This document shows positions 1-13,003 of a DNA stretch of 64,000 nt, piece after piece. The position numbers were made by a program, and so were the translations under genes. The stretch covers positions 40,369,741-40,433,740 of the forward strand of contig CM041465.1 of the NCBI GenBank assembly GCA_023213395.1. Reading direction: 5' to 3'. The first letter of the stretch is position 1. Each line of letters starts with the position of its first letter. Origin of the DNA: Cycas panzhihuaensis. Its lineage: Eukaryota > Cycadophyta. Under the pieces are notes generated by a model that worked only from the letters and a program-made list of their open reading frames with translations, was not told where the DNA came from and ran no database searches.

Positions 1-2270
1 TTATAAATTCATCTTTATAAAGCTCTTCCTACTTTTCTATTTCTAAAGATGGCTAGGTCTCAGGCTTGACCTATTGATGTTCAATTTTCTACTCTTATTT
101 TACTTTAACTTCTATACTTTCTGATTTTAGAAAGGGAGATTCATCAAACATAATATCTGTATTAATAGTAATTTTCTAGGTAGTAGGATCCCATAACCTG
201 TATCCCTTCATACTATCTTTATCACCATAACCAATAAAGAAACATCTCTTGTATTTTAGGTCTAACTTTGAATACTGACTTTTATTAGTCAAGACATAAG
301 CATCACAACTAAAAAATTTTAAATTTGAATAGTCACATGGATGTTTAGCCTATATCTCTTCAGGAATCTTATAGTCTATTGCAAGTGATGGTGACCTATT
401 TATCAAATAACAAGCCATCTAAATAACTTTTACCCATAAGCCCTGTTTCACTCCTGCATTACTTAGCATGCTTCTTGATCTTTCCAAGAGTGTCATATTC
501 ATATGCTCAATTATGCCATTCTACTATAGAGTATAATTAGTGATCTTATGCCTTTTGATCCCAAGTTCTATGTAATAGTTCTCAAACTCTAAAGAGTTAA
601 ACTCATCTCCATTATTAGTTCTTAAATATTTGATTGACCTATCAGTGCTCTTCTCAACCAGAGCCTTGAATTGCTTAAACACACTAAAAATTTTAGATTT
701 TCTTTTCAAAAAATAGGCCTATACCTTTCTAGAGTAATCATCTACAAATGTGACAAAGTACAATGATCCTCCATTAGATATTGTTTGGGTCAATCCCCAC
801 ATATTTGAATATACATAATCCAAAACACCTTTACTAGTGTGACTCTCTACTTTAAACCTAAGTCTAGACAACTTTTAAAAAATGCAATGTTTATAAAAGG
901 GTTAAATTTGAAAGCTGCAATTTAAGAAGCAACTTATAGTTCATCAATATATTAAGTCCTTGCTTACTCGTATGCCCAAGTCTCTAATACCATAATTGAG
1001 CTAGATCTTCTGTAGTCTTTGATATTATAGCTGCATGACTGACATCTGTACTTTCCACCAAAATGTAAAGGTTTTCTTTCTTTAAGGCTTTCATAACAAC
1101 TAAGGCACCCTTTGATACCTTGAAGGCTCTTTCATGACCTATGTACTTATAACCACTAGAATCTAATTCACCTAAGGAAATTATATTCATTTTTAGATTA
1201 GGCGCATGTCTTACTTTGACTAATATTCTCACTACACCATCAAATATTTTAATTTTAATACTACCAATGCCTACTATCTTATAAGAAACTTTATTTCTCA
1301 TAAGTACATCACCACCATCAAGAGGTTGGTATGATGAAAACCAACTCTTGTGTAGACACATGTGGTGTGAAGAACCCAAATCTAATAACCAACCATGATG
1401 ATAATAGGAAATATTATAAGCAATCAAGACATCATTATTCATACCTTGATTTGACTCCATTTGATTAGCCTCTTTGGTAGGATCTTCCTTTTTCTAGAAC
1501 TCCTTCCTTTTGTAGCAATCCTTTTTGAGGTGACCTATCTTATTGTAGTGATGACATCTGAGCTTACTTTTCTTGCCTTTTAACTTTAACCTCAATGTGT
1601 CCCTAGAGCCTTTTTCTCTCTCAATCATTCTAACCTTATTGTCATAACTTCTTGTGTGGAGGATTCAAGACTAGACTTCCTCCTCACCTCTTCCATTAGC
1701 AAAGCACTCATAATAGAATCATAATCTAATTCATCTATAGTGTTGAAACTAATTAAGGTGATAATATTATCCCAAGATTTTAGTAATAAACATAACAAGG
1801 TAATAACCTTATCCTTATCCTCAATCGTGACATTAATATTAGCCAACTGATAAATAAGAGTATTTAAATATTTAAATGAGTAGAAATTTTTATACATTCC
1901 TTCATCCATAATGAGTACAGTTTCCTCTTTAGGTAGAATCAATTCATCACTGATTTAGTCATATACAAGCCTTCCAATATGTCTATAATCTTACTACTAT
2001 TTTCTCCCCTATGATGTTAAACAGAACTTTATTTGCCAAGTATAATTGTATTGTAATAAGATCCCTTTTATCTAGATCGTCCTATTTATCATCATCTATC
2101 CCTACAGATTTCTTTAATTTACTTTTTAGACTTCTATATAATCCCTATTGTACTAGAATATCATACGCTTTTAACTTTCACAACTCGAAGTTGTTCTTGT
2201 CACTGAATTTCTCTACCTTGAACTTTACATTTATTAGTTTTATCATTTGGTATAAAAAAGACTAACACCA
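1..2270 (-). pseudogene. Copia F gag-protease-integrase (broken polyprotein)
   Basis: Reading right to left on the minus strand: a UBN2-type gag stretch (1625-1942, containing LLCLLLKSWDNII); a zinc knuckle near 1500-1565 whose second Cys is now Tyr (CHHYNKIGHLKKDC); a protease motif DLGSSHHM near 1350-1400 where D-S/T-G is expected; a gag-pre-integrase stretch ending near 990; then integrase. The integrase reads RTNNGDEF near 600-623, where copia has RTDNGGEF, so a catalytic Asp is Asn. Stops and frameshifts separate all these pieces. The gag start is not certain. The gene would have made the capsid and enzymes of a virus-like particle; it is inactive. Confidence 0.85.
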
Positions 2271-2302
2271 AAACCTTCATAAACTCATTACAAAAATAAA
2301 AG

Positions 2303-2315
2303 TGGCTCTAATACC
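2303..2315 (-). other. Primer-binding site of copia F
   Basis: The minus strand reads TGGTATTAGAGCC, one transition from the usual plant copia site TGGTATCAGAGCC complementary to initiator tRNA-Met. It lies two bases inside the LTR, as expected. Confidence 0.8.
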
Positions 2316-2317
2316 AC

Positions 2318-2951
2318 TTATTTAAAAAACTAGGTCCCAATAACTAGAAACTACCACCAAGATCTAAACTATTTTGTAACTAGTTATAGGAATTAAAACC
2401 AAAATTCAACATACAAGTTTTTAAATCAGAGATAATACAATAGATAAATTAGAAAGCTAAAGCATCATATATACACCAAATATAACATGGTAAAACCCTA
2501 ACAATGTGCTAGAGAAATATCCATACATGAAAGGTATCGATCTTTATTATCCAAGAATGGAGAAATATACCTAATCTGCAAGAGAATACTCATGACAATA
2601 ACAACTAGCTACCTCTTCTTAATACAATGTATTTAATACATTGGATACTATTAATACATTGAAAAAACACCTTAAATTGGCCTATATGAGAGAGTCATAC
2701 AAGACACAAATCTTGACCATCAAATTTTAGATATTTTAAATGAACGATTATGATTCTCTTTATAATTTAGTATGTTTTATAGCTCTAGCTTTTTGGGTTA
2801 GGTGTTATCACCCTTGAATCGGCTCTTTGTAGGTGGGAGGGGGGGGGGGGTTCGACTCCCCTGGTACCTCCTGGCTAAGGGGACTCCCCACCCCCCCCCC
2901 TTTGATCTCCCCATGAAAGTTTAGGGGGGAAATTGCATTACCAACCTATCA
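2318..2951 (-). repeat. 5' LTR of copia F
   Basis: Bounded internally by the PBS. It aligns along its length with 47332-47932 of the opposite strand: both contain AATAAAGATCGATACCTTTC, GGGTTTTACCAYGTTATAT and TTAGATCTTG in the same order. It has a GC-rich block (2820-2930) in otherwise AT-rich sequence, also present in the second copy. The edges are inferred from the pairwise match; the terminal TG/CA are partly mutated. Confidence 0.75.
2839..2900. repeat. Long G run and long C run inside the LTR
   Basis: Twelve consecutive G at 2839-2850 and ten consecutive C at 2891-2900 flank a short GC-rich spacer, so the block could form a hairpin or G-quadruplex. Such runs are easily miscounted in an assembly. 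Confidence 0.8.
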
Positions 2952-2956
2952 AAAAT

Positions 2957-3290
2957 TTTGCCTCCAAAATATTTGTTATCACATTATCTAACAAATAGTT
3001 TTTCTTATTAATTAGTGGACTTCTTTAATACATGCATGTATATAGAAAACTAGTGCACCACATGCTTAAAATAAATGTCCATGTTAAGTAGTAAATAACA
3101 TACCCATCAGTTTGCAATACTCATCTTACCCCAAGATATTAGTTATATTACATTGATATAATTAGTGTTTAGCATTTCAAGTAATCCTCTTAAACTAGCT
3201 CCTATATTGGTTTAGGTTTCAATCTATCTCCATAAGATCTTTCACAGCATGACTATCAACCAAGCTCTAATAGACTTGAAGTATCACCAT
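2957..3290. other. AT-rich stretch without recognisable coding
   Basis: No domain recognised on either strand. Since a minus-strand LTR and PBS-like site follow at 3291-3832, this could be the leader or gag start of another truncated copia element, but I see no gag motif. Confidence 0.4.
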
Positions 3291-3832
3291 GTCTCTCATA
3301 CCATATTATAATTTTTATTTCTCTTATAATATTTTATAATGTACTTATTATGCATAGCAGAAATATATCAATCAAGTATAATGAATTAATTATATCATGA
3401 AGATTATGTATATTATTCATATAATGTAATATAAATATATCAAGCAATATCATGAACATAAAATAATATCATATCAACAAGCATATACCATAAGAGACAA
3501 CAAATTTATATGTGAAAATTTCAAGATAGAGAAAACCATGGGTGAAAGCTAGAGCCAGTAGTTCCAATTTATTATGATCTCTAAATGCGTACATCTCTAA
3601 GCTTGATTTTTTCTCTTCTTTTCTCAAGTTCTTTAGTGATATGTATATATATTTATAAATTGAATCACCTCATGAATAGTCCATAATATCTTTGATCCTT
3701 TTTATTATCCAATAGGATATATACGTGAATATGTATATATATCACATCTATCAATGGCTTTGGATGTGAGATTATATGAAACTATAGTCTTACATTACAT
3801 ATTACATGTGTGAGAATAATCACATATACCAA
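3291..3832 (-). repeat. Probable copia LTR with PBS-like end (minus strand)
   Basis: On the minus strand 3303-3291 reads TGGTATGAGAGAC, close to the tRNA-Met primer site. The segment at 3304-3832 begins on that strand with TGTTGGTATATG, a common LTR start, and contains CCATGGTTTTCTC, a U5-like phrase of plant LTRs. No partner LTR was found, so it is a truncated copy or a solo remnant. The call rests on termini and composition only. Confidence 0.45.
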
Positions 3833-3883
3833 CAAGATCTCATATATATTTAGAAATGATTTTTTTAATTTATAAATTTTTTA

Positions 3884-4115
3884 CGTTAAATATGATATCA
3901 CAAATATGATTGCATGATTAATTCTTTGCTCTTATCTTGTCATATTCTTGTTCATTCATTATATTTATTACATTATTGATTGATTATGTAGTTGTATTTA
4001 TCTATATTCTTGATTATATAAGTTATTATTATAATGCTGACATGGTATGAAAACCTATTTAAGAATTTTAATATCAAATCAAAGTTTTTACGTAAGTTAT
4101 TTCATAAATTTTAAC
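3884..4115 (+). repeat. Possible 5' LTR of outermost copia-like element E
   Basis: It ends in TTTTAACA directly before TGTTATCATAGCA, which differs at two of 13 bases from the tRNA-Met primer site TGGTATCAGAGCA. Its start CGTTAAATATGATATCA and a block near its end (GCTGACATGG, then a TATA-like ctatttaag and ATCAAATCAAAG) resemble, in order, the sequence from 63787 to the right edge. The alignment is gapped and weak. Confidence 0.35.
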
Positions 4116-4128
4116 ATGTTATCATAGC
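4116..4128 (+). other. Possible primer-binding site of element E
   Basis: TGTTATCATAGCA, an 11 of 13 match to TGGTATCAGAGCA, abutting a sequence ending in CA. Confidence 0.4.
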
Positions 4129-5859
4129 ACAAGTGAAGTGATCCTAAGGACACTTATCAGAGTAAAGGTGAAGGTCCTAAGGAAAATTCATATTAGAGTG
4201 GCATAATTAAAGTAGGAAGTAAACGCTATATGAGATGAAGTGGGGCAAAGTAGGTTGAAGATCACATGTACATGATGACAATCTTTGCCATCTAAGGAAG
4301 ATCCACACATGTATTATGAAAGTTAGTATTGAGCCAATATCAACAGCTAATATAGAGAGTAAATTTAATAAGCAAAAAATTAGGTTATGTCAATGTGATA
4401 TGACCATGATATAAGGGTGTGATGAAGTTGATGAAGAGCTACATGGTAAGATTTGTATGTAAAGTTAAAAATCCATATATTCAAATTAATAATAATGCTT
4501 ATTTATTAGGTTACTTATGGATATTATTTATGCATATTGCTAGTCATATTCTTAAGACATGCAGATTTATGGAATTCATCCACTAGTTGAGATTTTTCAA
4601 GCAAGATTGATCACCTTGTAAGAGTAAGATGAAGAGTTAGTACTATGTTAGTAGGAGTAAAATAGGGATTAGTCTTATATTAATGTCTATATGCAATACA
4701 TTAAAGAAGCAGGAATTGAGATGATATTTAAGCTTATTTGAAAAGTGTTTTAACACTAAAATAAAACGATAATATGAGGTCTATTTATATTAATTTACAT
4801 GTTGTTTAGGGACAATATAAAGGATTGAAGAGGTTTAAACCAAGTATGAAGCAAGGAGGGTTTTATTAAAGATCCATGATTTTTTTAATATGTGTCTTGA
4901 AGTATTATTCTTACTAAAAATGGTTTTAAATCAATTGGAAATCAAAATAAAAAGTTATTGACATTTTAATAACTAGTACTATTGTTGCCTATAATACATT
5001 TTTTCATGATATGATAATATTGTTTTGAGTATAACTTTTCATATGACGATATCACATTTGAGTGTCATCTAAATTACTGGAAAAAAGACTTTGAGATGGA
5101 AAACATAAGTGGTGATAAACCAGAGTTTGGGCACCACATGGTGAAGATTTTAATTGATAAAGTTAGATAAGTGATTTTTGGCATCTTTAAAAAAATTATT
5201 TTTTAAGCAATCAAAGACATGGTTTGGGATTTCTTTATGATTTTAAAAATTTTTAAAAATATACTAATACAAATAGATGTTTCTTAATCAATTTGGACAA
5301 ATTTTTAGATAGGAAAATGATAAAAAAAGATATATTAAAGGTCATTTATTATAAAATTAAGGATAGAAAATTAAAATGCGAAGCATATGAAAACCTACTT
5401 GAGAGATAAACACATGTTATACATTATAATGAAATCCCCCAAATATATTTAACATATTTAATGAAGTGATTAGCCATCATAAATTAAATGAATTTAACAC
5501 AAAGTTGATGAAATCACTTGTTTGGTATATGATTTGATTTGATGAACAAGAACACATCACTTGATATTTTATTAATTGAATGAATGAGTGACAAAAGACG
5601 CCACCTAAATGATTGAAAGATTGTTTGAGTTGGTTATCATTGAGTTACCCACTTAATATGAGATGATAAGAGATTTTATACGATTGATTATTTGATTTAA
5701 ATTGATAATCAAGGTTGTAAGTTATCCATAAAATTAGGTTCAACTATTGAGGAATCCAGTTGATATGTGTTTTTTTATTAGAAATCTGATAATGGTATAT
5801 AACAAGAGGCATGGAATGCATTACTTATTACTTTAGTATAATAAACTTAATAGACTAAG
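4129..5859 (+). other. Unassigned AT-rich sequence, possibly the interior of element E
   Basis: No convincing protein domain. Around 5060-5300 a plus-strand frame gives short fragments faintly like copia gag, but not enough to call. It sits between the possible E 5' LTR and the gypsy C 5' LTR, so it would be the left half of whatever gypsy C inserted into. Confidence 0.3.
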
Positions 5860-6215
5860 TGTAATAACTAACTAGTTCAATTGTAGGACCTGACCACTAG
5901 TACATATAACTATGGAACCTGACTGATAGTGCTAACTCTTAATATTTATGCAAGGGCCACTTACCCTCCCCAATAACATTTCAGGGAAGAGGCCTCCCTT
6001 ATCTATCTAAGGCCTTATAGAATGTTAGGGTGTATCATTTAACAAGCTTACTATATCTAGGTACCTTATAATGTTGTCTTTTAGTAATATTTTTTTATGT
6101 TTAGTGATATTTGGTGAATAATAAATCTTTGCTTTTGTAGTTTATTCTATCTTACTCTTTTGTGATATATTTTTGGACAATTCATGGTAAGAATTTGGAG
6201 TAAGTTTGTTCTAAG
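5860..6215 (+). repeat. 5' LTR of gypsy C
   Basis: Starts TGTAATAACTAACT and is followed by a primer-site-like TGGCATAAGATCC. It aligns with 62822-63173 over about 350 bases with many transitions and small gaps. Includes an AATAAATC poly(A)-signal-like site near 6120. Ends are approximate because CTAAG recurs at 5855-5859, 6211-6215 and 63169-63173. Confidence 0.7.
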
Positions 6216-6228
6216 TGGCATAAGATCC
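6216..6228 (+). other. Probable primer-binding site of gypsy C
   Basis: TGGCATAAGATCC matches the initiator tRNA-Met site TGGTATCAGAGCC at 10 of 13 bases and directly follows the LTR. Confidence 0.5.
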
Positions 6229-7265
6229 AAGTTTGACTAATAAGCTTTATCATACAATTGAAGGGGATCCTTCAACAGGATCTAGATGAGGAAGAAAAGC
6301 ATGGGCCATGACTATCTTGCTAGTGAAGTTCAACCCCAAATATTAAAGTGCTTATAGGATTACTAAGGCTTATTACTTGAATTTTTTTTTTCTCCCTTTC
6401 TCCTCTAATGTAATTCTCATCTTAATAAAATTTATATTATTGAAGGTTACATGGCTTAATTCTAGGATAAGTCCTAAGTGAAGAGGGATTTTTGGTGTGT
6501 TTATTATGCCCTTTAGATTATAAATTTCTAGTTTCTTAATTTTTCTTTGTTAACTAAAATTATTCATTTAGACTAACACTCTCTCATAGGAACAACACTT
6601 ATTAAGAGATTACACATATACATAACTTCAATACTCTTGGTGGGACTGGTCTACTAAGAGTGTATAGTGCAAGAGTTTCAAGGTGTTATAAAATTTTTAA
6701 AGGCTATAAAGAGACCAAGATATAATGAAGAAGGTGAGATATTTAGTTATGAAAGTTAGAACCCTTAGACGAGATTTATTATTCTTGGCTAAGTACAGTT
6801 GGTGATAAGCTAGTGTGTGAAGTGAGATGAGATATTCATTAATACCTAGGCCTTAGAAAAATTTGTCTCAACACTAGTGGTTATTAAAATAAAGAAGACA
6901 CTTCATGAACACAATTTCTAACTGGTTTCAGTTTAGTCTAATCATCCAACCAAAAATAGCCATCTTCCACACAACTCAATTTTTATGGTGAAGACCCCCA
7001 CAAAGAGTCTTTGCATTAAAAAAAGTGTCAGGAACTTTCTTTACTATTACTCTATATATTCTCATTATCCCTTGCCTTTTCTAGTAATGACAAACTTTAG
7101 ATGATTATCATTACTTAACATTAGCATTAATACCTACATAGTCAACAAATTCCCTCTAAGTCCCCACAGTTGAAGCTACTTGATCTCTAAAAGTTGACTT
7201 ATATATCAAATACATAAACAAATGGACACATGGTCATCCCAAAGTTTATAAGGTTCAATGATTCA
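6229..7265 (+). other. Leader and probable gag region of gypsy C, unrecognisable
   Basis: Position predicts leader and gag. Three plus-strand frames of 6900-7265 gave no recognisable capsid or zinc-knuckle motif; all are stop-rich. The assignment rests only on flanking LTR, PBS and the LINE target duplication that ends it. Confidence 0.4.
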
Positions 7266-7280
7266 TTTTCATCATTAGCC
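7266..7280. repeat. LINE target-site duplication, left copy
   Basis: ttttcatcattagcc lies directly against the poly(A) tail of the LINE and matches 13591-13605 at 14 of 15 bases (one T/C difference). Confidence 0.75.
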
Positions 7281-7281
7281 C

Positions 7282-7295
7282 TTTTTTTTTTTTTT
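7282..7295 (-). other. Poly(A) tail of the LINE
   Basis: Fourteen T on the plus strand, which is a run of A at the 3' end of the minus-strand element, directly beside the left target duplication. Confidence 0.8.
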
Positions 7296-7439
7296 AAGGT
7301 TTAAATAAATGGGGGGATAAAAGGGGACCCCAACCCCTATACAAGATCTATTAGAGCAACACCAGAAATCAACCATGAAAAGCCCACAGCCTAGTTATCC
7401 AAAATAGTTTATCTTATCAAACCAATCACCACTGGATCT

Positions 7440-10400
7440 TAACCTCCTAAATCCTTTCTAACTAGACCCACAATCTCTTTAGGAAGATCATCCTTTTAGA
7501 CCTCAAACCCTCTAAACTAGACTCCCAAGTTATCTAACCTATTAGAAACCCTATTTCCTTCCTTATAAATGTGGCTCACCTAAATATTATCTCTACTTTG
7601 AAGTATCAACTTCACATCATTGATCATAGCTTGATGCTTCTAGGCTGGCTCAACTTCCTATTTGATCAGTTTTATCATATTCATAGAATCCCCTTCCACT
7701 ATGACTCTCGAGCAACACTCTTTAGAAACCAGGTCCACAACACTATGCATTGCTTCAAGTTCTACCTTGTGATTAGTCTCAGTGCTATAATATTCTACAA
7801 AAGGCCAAATAACCTTACCTTCTCTATCTCTACATATGCCACCACCCCTGGCCTTGCCAGGGTTTTCTTTTGACACTCCTTCAAAGTTTACCTTAACCCA
7901 ATCTTACAGGGGAGGATTCTAGATTACTTATCTCATCTCCATAGATTTAAATTTAATGTTCTCGATGCCTTAGTTAGCAAGGACCCTCCTATCCTGAGTA
8001 TAGCTAATGACTTCTTCATTCTCCTTAAGAGTCTCTTTCAGGGCTGCCATAATGGTCTCAAAGCTTTTTCTCACTCATTCTTTTATCTTAAAAGATGTGC
8101 TTATTCCTTTCTTTCCAAATATTCCATACCAACATAGGTAAAGAAATTATCCATAGAGAGATAAGAGTCTTGCATCTAAAGGGGCAGACCCAAGCATCAA
8201 CTAGATTCTTAATAGCTTCAGGAAGGACCCAAGATACCCTAAAGAAACTCCACAACTTCGACCACACCTCCCTAGTGTAGATGCAATGCAAGAATAGGTG
8301 ATATAGGGACTCCTCCTCCTAAAAACAAAGAATACATATGTTTGTCAATGAAAAGCCTCTCTTCCTTAGATTATCTAAGGTAAGAATCTTGTTTTTGAGA
8401 CACTGCCACCAAAAAATAGCAATCTTTGGGATTAGTCCCATATTCCACACACCATCAAGGAACTTATTCCCAATAAGGCCTCTCTCTAAAATCAGAAATA
8501 GATATCCAGATTTGACTGTATAAGTTCCCAATGACAGCCCAAGCTAGACCAGGATGTTTCCTTTAGGAATCTCGGAATGTATATTTTGTTTATCTCATTC
8601 CTAAGGTCTGTTATTTGTTGCTCTTCTTCCTAAACATAGGGAACTTCTTTAAACCTTCTCCATTTCTTATCATCTTCCTGAATCTCCTAATAATCTTCCA
8701 CCTTTCTCCCATAAAGGCTTATGCAATTAGCCTAAAGGGTACAGTGGTAGGGCTCTTGTTTAATTAGGTGTTGCTGCACTAGGTGTCCTTCCAAAAGTCA
8801 ATAGATTTTCTATAACCTAAATACCACTGGGCCCTCATCACCATCATCTTCCTCACAAATACTAAACTCCTTCAAATGACTGATCCTTATTTTTTAGAGG
8901 GGGAATAATTTGGAAATTGATTATCCCTAAGGTATTTTCTAGCGATGATCTTGCACCAAGACCTCTCCTTCTTAGTAGCAAGGATCCATCCTAATTTGGC
9001 AACCAAAGCCCTATTAAAGCAAGTTATGTCCTTAATGTTTAGGCCTCTCACCTATTTGGGTAGGCACACTTTCTCCCAAGACACTAAGAGGATTCTCTCC
9101 TTATCCTTATCTCTAGACTATAAGAATCTTTTGTGGATAGTCTTTAGGGCTTTTATGACCTTCATAAGACACTTAAACAATGATATTATATAAGTAGGAA
9201 TACTCTGAAGGGAGGCCAGTAATAATTAAATTTTCCTAGCCTAACTTAATAAGGACTCTTTCCAGCTAGCAAGCTTCCTTTGCACCTAACTAATGATCAG
9301 ATTCCATAAGTCCTTTTGCATTCTTCCCACAAATAGGGGCATACCTAGATACCAAGTTGGAAGGGCCCTAATGGGCATCTCTAAGATCTTGCTTATAGCC
9401 CTTTACATCCTATCCATAGTATTCAAGAATAAAATATTACTCTTATATAAGTTTACCTTCTGATTTGTGGTAGCCTCAAATCTTTCTAACTAGGCTTTAA
9501 TAGCTTTAGCTTCCTTGATGGAGGCCCTACTCAACAGAATGTTGTCATCCATTAAGTGTTGGTGAACAACGTTGTTAACCCCCAACATGGGCCTTAAGCC
9601 CATAATCTTCCTAGATCTCCTAGCTTCCTCCATGGACCTACCAATTAACTTAGCCATGATGATAAAAAAGTAGGGGGCTAGAGGGTCCCCTTATCTAAGA
9701 CCTCTATAACCTAGAAAGAAAGTTGTAGATGTGCCATTTATAATCATTGAGAAGCTAAGTTTTGAGATACAACTCTCAATCCATTTACTCCAGTGGTCTC
9801 CAAATCCAAAGGCTCTGATACAAGCTAGTAGGCAACCTTACAAAACCCTGTTATAAGACTTTGAAAGATCAATCTTGATGATCATCCTAGACTCCTTCCT
9901 CTGAAAAGTTGAATAGACTATTTCATAAACCACTATAATACCATCTAGGATCTATCTCCTCTTAACAACCCATCCTGGTTAAGACCTATAATAGAAGGAA
10001 GAAATTCCTTCAACCTATTGGCTAGGGTCATGGCTAAAATTTTATACTTCACATTACATAGGCTAATGGGGCTGAAGTCTTCCATTCTCTTAGCATCAAC
10101 TTTCTTAAGGATTAAAACTAGGAAGGTAGCCTACCATTCGCCATGTATCTTGTGGTTCTCAAAGAATTCCTTTAAAACTTCAAGGAAGTCATCTTTTATG
10201 GTATCCTAATATTCATAATAGAACCCTAGAGGAAACCCATCTAGCCTAGGAGCTTTCTCTCTCTTCATATCAAACACAACTTTCCTTACCTCATCCGATG
10301 AAAAGGAGGCTTCTAGAGATTTATTCATGGCACAACCAACCTTCGCAGGGATCAAGGCTAACACCTGCTTCCTAGCCTCCTTGTCAACACAACCCATCTT

Positions 10401-11626
10401 ATTGTATAGATCCATGAAATAGTTCATAGCTACACCCTTTATGTTTTCCTACTCAATCTCCTCCCCATCCTTATTCAATAGACTTTTAATGTGATTACAA
10501 GCTTTGTGCTTTACAGTTATCATATGGAAGAATTTTGTGTTTTGTCTCTCTCTGTGAACCGTAAGGCTCTATACTTTTGTTTCCAACATATTTTCTCCTT
10601 AGTAGATACTTCTTCTAGTTCATAAAGAAGTCTTTTATCTCTCTGTTCAAGGAGGCCTAGCCTCCCTTGCTTCTAAATTTGCTCCTTAAGATACTTCAAC
10701 TCATCTAGAATCCTATCTTTTTTAATAAAAATATCCCCATGAGAGGTCTTATTCCATTCCTTAGCATGTCATTTCATCCAATTTAATTTTATTAAAAATC
10801 TTCTTATCACACATCCATGTATAGGGGTGTTCCACCACTCAAATAATAAATTGTGAAGGCTTGGGTCCTTTGTCCACATTAACTTAAAATGAAAGGGAGG
10901 CACTTGTATGGCCTTTGATCTTGTCACAACCCAAGGCTAGTGGGGAATAATCTAAGACTATCTTTGGCAGAGCTTCCAAGCTAATATTACTATGCTGACT
11001 TAACCAAGTATAGTTAACAATCACTCTATCTAATTTGACCTAGATATGGCCAGCTCCTAGTTTCCTATTTAACCAGGTGAACTTGGGGCATCTCAAGGGG
11101 ATATCCATCAAACCTCCCTTCTGCATGAAGTCCCCTAGGTCATCCATGTTTTTATCCACTCGATTCGATCCCCTTTCTTTTCATCAAGGGATAAATCCAT
11201 GTTAAAGTCCCCTACAATCAACTAGGGACCCACCCACTCCTTATGGACCTCTAATAGTCTATTCCATAGATGTTTCCTCCCCTCCTATATTAGAGGAGCA
11301 TATATATTAGTGACCAATCACTTACTGTTGGATTTTTTTCTTATCAACCAACTAGATATAAAGAGCTCCTTGATGAAGGAAAACTCACCCACCTATCCTC
11401 TAGGGTTCCACATGGTGGCTAATCTTCTAGAGCCCCTATTCCCATCTGAAGTTATCCACTCATCTCCTTTCCATATTCTATTTTTGATGTTTGCTCTATT
11501 CTTAGCTAACAATTTAGTTTCCTGAATTAGAAGGCTATCTAGCTTCATATGGCTATACAAGTCTTTAACCATTATATATTTTGATGGGGCATTTATACCC
11601 TAAATATTCTAGGAGGAAAGTTTCAT
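7440..11626 (-). pseudogene. LINE ORF2: endonuclease, reverse transcriptase, RNase H (broken)
   Basis: The ATG at 11626-11624 begins MKLSS followed by a TAG where plant LINEs have W (MKLSSWNIRG). Apurinic-like endonuclease: IQETKL near 11530 and VGDFN near 11215. Reverse transcriptase: KREKAP near 10260 (KAPGPDGFP in relatives), a GDPLAPYFF block near 9680 preceded by a stop where relatives have Q, and LMDD near 9545 in place of FADD, both Asp kept. A zf-RVT-like region lies at 8088-8531. RNase H at about 7500-7900 has GGGICRD, HKVELEA and VEGDSMN, but VSNRL where VADRL is expected. It would nick target DNA and copy its own RNA there. Frameshifts and stops throughout make it inert. Confidence 0.85.
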
Positions 11627-11689
11627 GATGTCTTCCCCCCCATTGGATCCTCAACCTCCCTCATATCTTACTTCTTATTTTGGGCCCAT

Positions 11690-13003
11690 GCCCTAGTCCT
11701 CCATCCCTTAGGTTTCATTGTGACCCTTGATCTATCTGGAGTGTTGTCTCTCTCTCCCACAACACCTTCAATGATGGCCTCCCTAATCTATTCTCACTAC
11801 CGAAGTTAGGACCTCTAGGGAGGTTTGGCTCCTTAACTACTTCCTGATTCCTTGAGTCTCTAACCTTCCAGACCTTCTCCAGTTTCCTTTGCTCCTCATG
11901 TCTTTCGGGGGTAGGCCCTTCTTCCTCTTGAGGGATGCCCTTGTCCTTTCTTTATTAGGGTTATGTAGGCTAAAACTATGAGGCCTCTAGGGGGCACTCA
12001 AATCGACCTCCCCTTCTTCAAAAAGGGTATCTTCCTCTTCCATGTTTAAATCCTTCCCTGACTCTATTTGAATAGGGCCTTGCCTAGCCTCTGGAAGGTT
12101 AGGCTCCCAATCCACCTCCATTAGGGATTCCTCCTTCCCTTTTTCCTCTTCAAGGCCCTCACTAGGGCCACCTTATTCCTTATCTCCCTTTAGAATTTCT
12201 TCCCCCACCTAGTGGGCCATGGGAGTTAGCTTTAGTTCTCCTTTGTAGCTATGTGTAAGGTGCCCAAGATATTTACATTTTTGACACCTCATATTTTCAT
12301 GCTCATACACCAAATTTTGTTCTTTGTTCCACTCATATCCATATATAAACACTCAGTTGGGGAGGGGTTTATCAGTTTTGGCCAGTGCACAAAATCTAGT
12401 GTTAACTAATATACTCTTGTTCTTTGTTGATGAGTCCACTGCCAAGAGGGGGCCAATAGCCTTTACAACCCCTTTGATGATATCAAGATCCCAAGCATTA
12501 AGTGGGAGGCTTGGAAATTGAACCTACAAGGAGATTTACTTGATGGGGACTTTGAATGGGTCAAAGTTTGGATGCCATTTCTCCATTAGGACTGCCTTTC
12601 TGCCCATCATCCAAGGTAATTTTAAAAGGACATTAACCACATCCTATTGGTAAGAGAACTTGAAAAGAACAGGCCCTCTAGGGAGTGTTATGACCTCGAC
12701 TAAGCCTTTTAGCTTCCATCGTTGGCTAACCCATTTCTTAATGGGGTCTACTCTAGGCTTAGGGCATGAAAATTGCCCCATTAGACTATTGCCCTAGTAT
12801 TTTTTTAGGATGTCTGATAACTGCTTAGGGACTAGTATTATAATCTTATCATTATCCAAGATAGGATTTATGTCAAATATTTCTACTTCAACATTATGTA
12901 GAGCATCTAAGTATGACTTATTCTTTGAGGGAGGATGGATCTGGTTAAAAATAGGTTGTTGATCCATCTAATTTAATAAGGTATCCATAACTATTTCCCC
13001 CAT
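11690..13003 (-). pseudogene. LINE ORF1: DUF4283-like RNA-binding protein (broken)
   Basis: Likely ATG at 13003-13001, with a second in-frame ATG at 12988. The first part resembles the DUF4283 region of plant LINE ORF1 (WVSQRWKLKGLVEVI and LKLPWMMGRKAVLM, near 12580-12740). A CCHC knuckle near 12260-12300 reads CQKCKYLGHLTHSY, with Tyr in place of the last Cys. The tail (11700-12200) is rich in charged residues and Pro. The protein would coat the LINE RNA. Multiple in-frame stops. Confidence 0.75.

Larger units (their letters stand above)
1..2951 (-). mobile_element. Copia F: partial Ty1/copia element, runs off the left edge
   Basis: Minus-strand order from the right is LTR (2318-2951), PBS (2303-2315), gag, CCHC knuckle, protease, gag-pre-integrase and integrase, which is the copia order. 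Reverse transcriptase, RNase H and the other LTR would lie left of base 1. The five bases right of the LTR are aaaat, but the matching target duplication is outside the window. A second LTR of the same family, in opposite orientation, lies at 47332-47932. Confidence 0.85.
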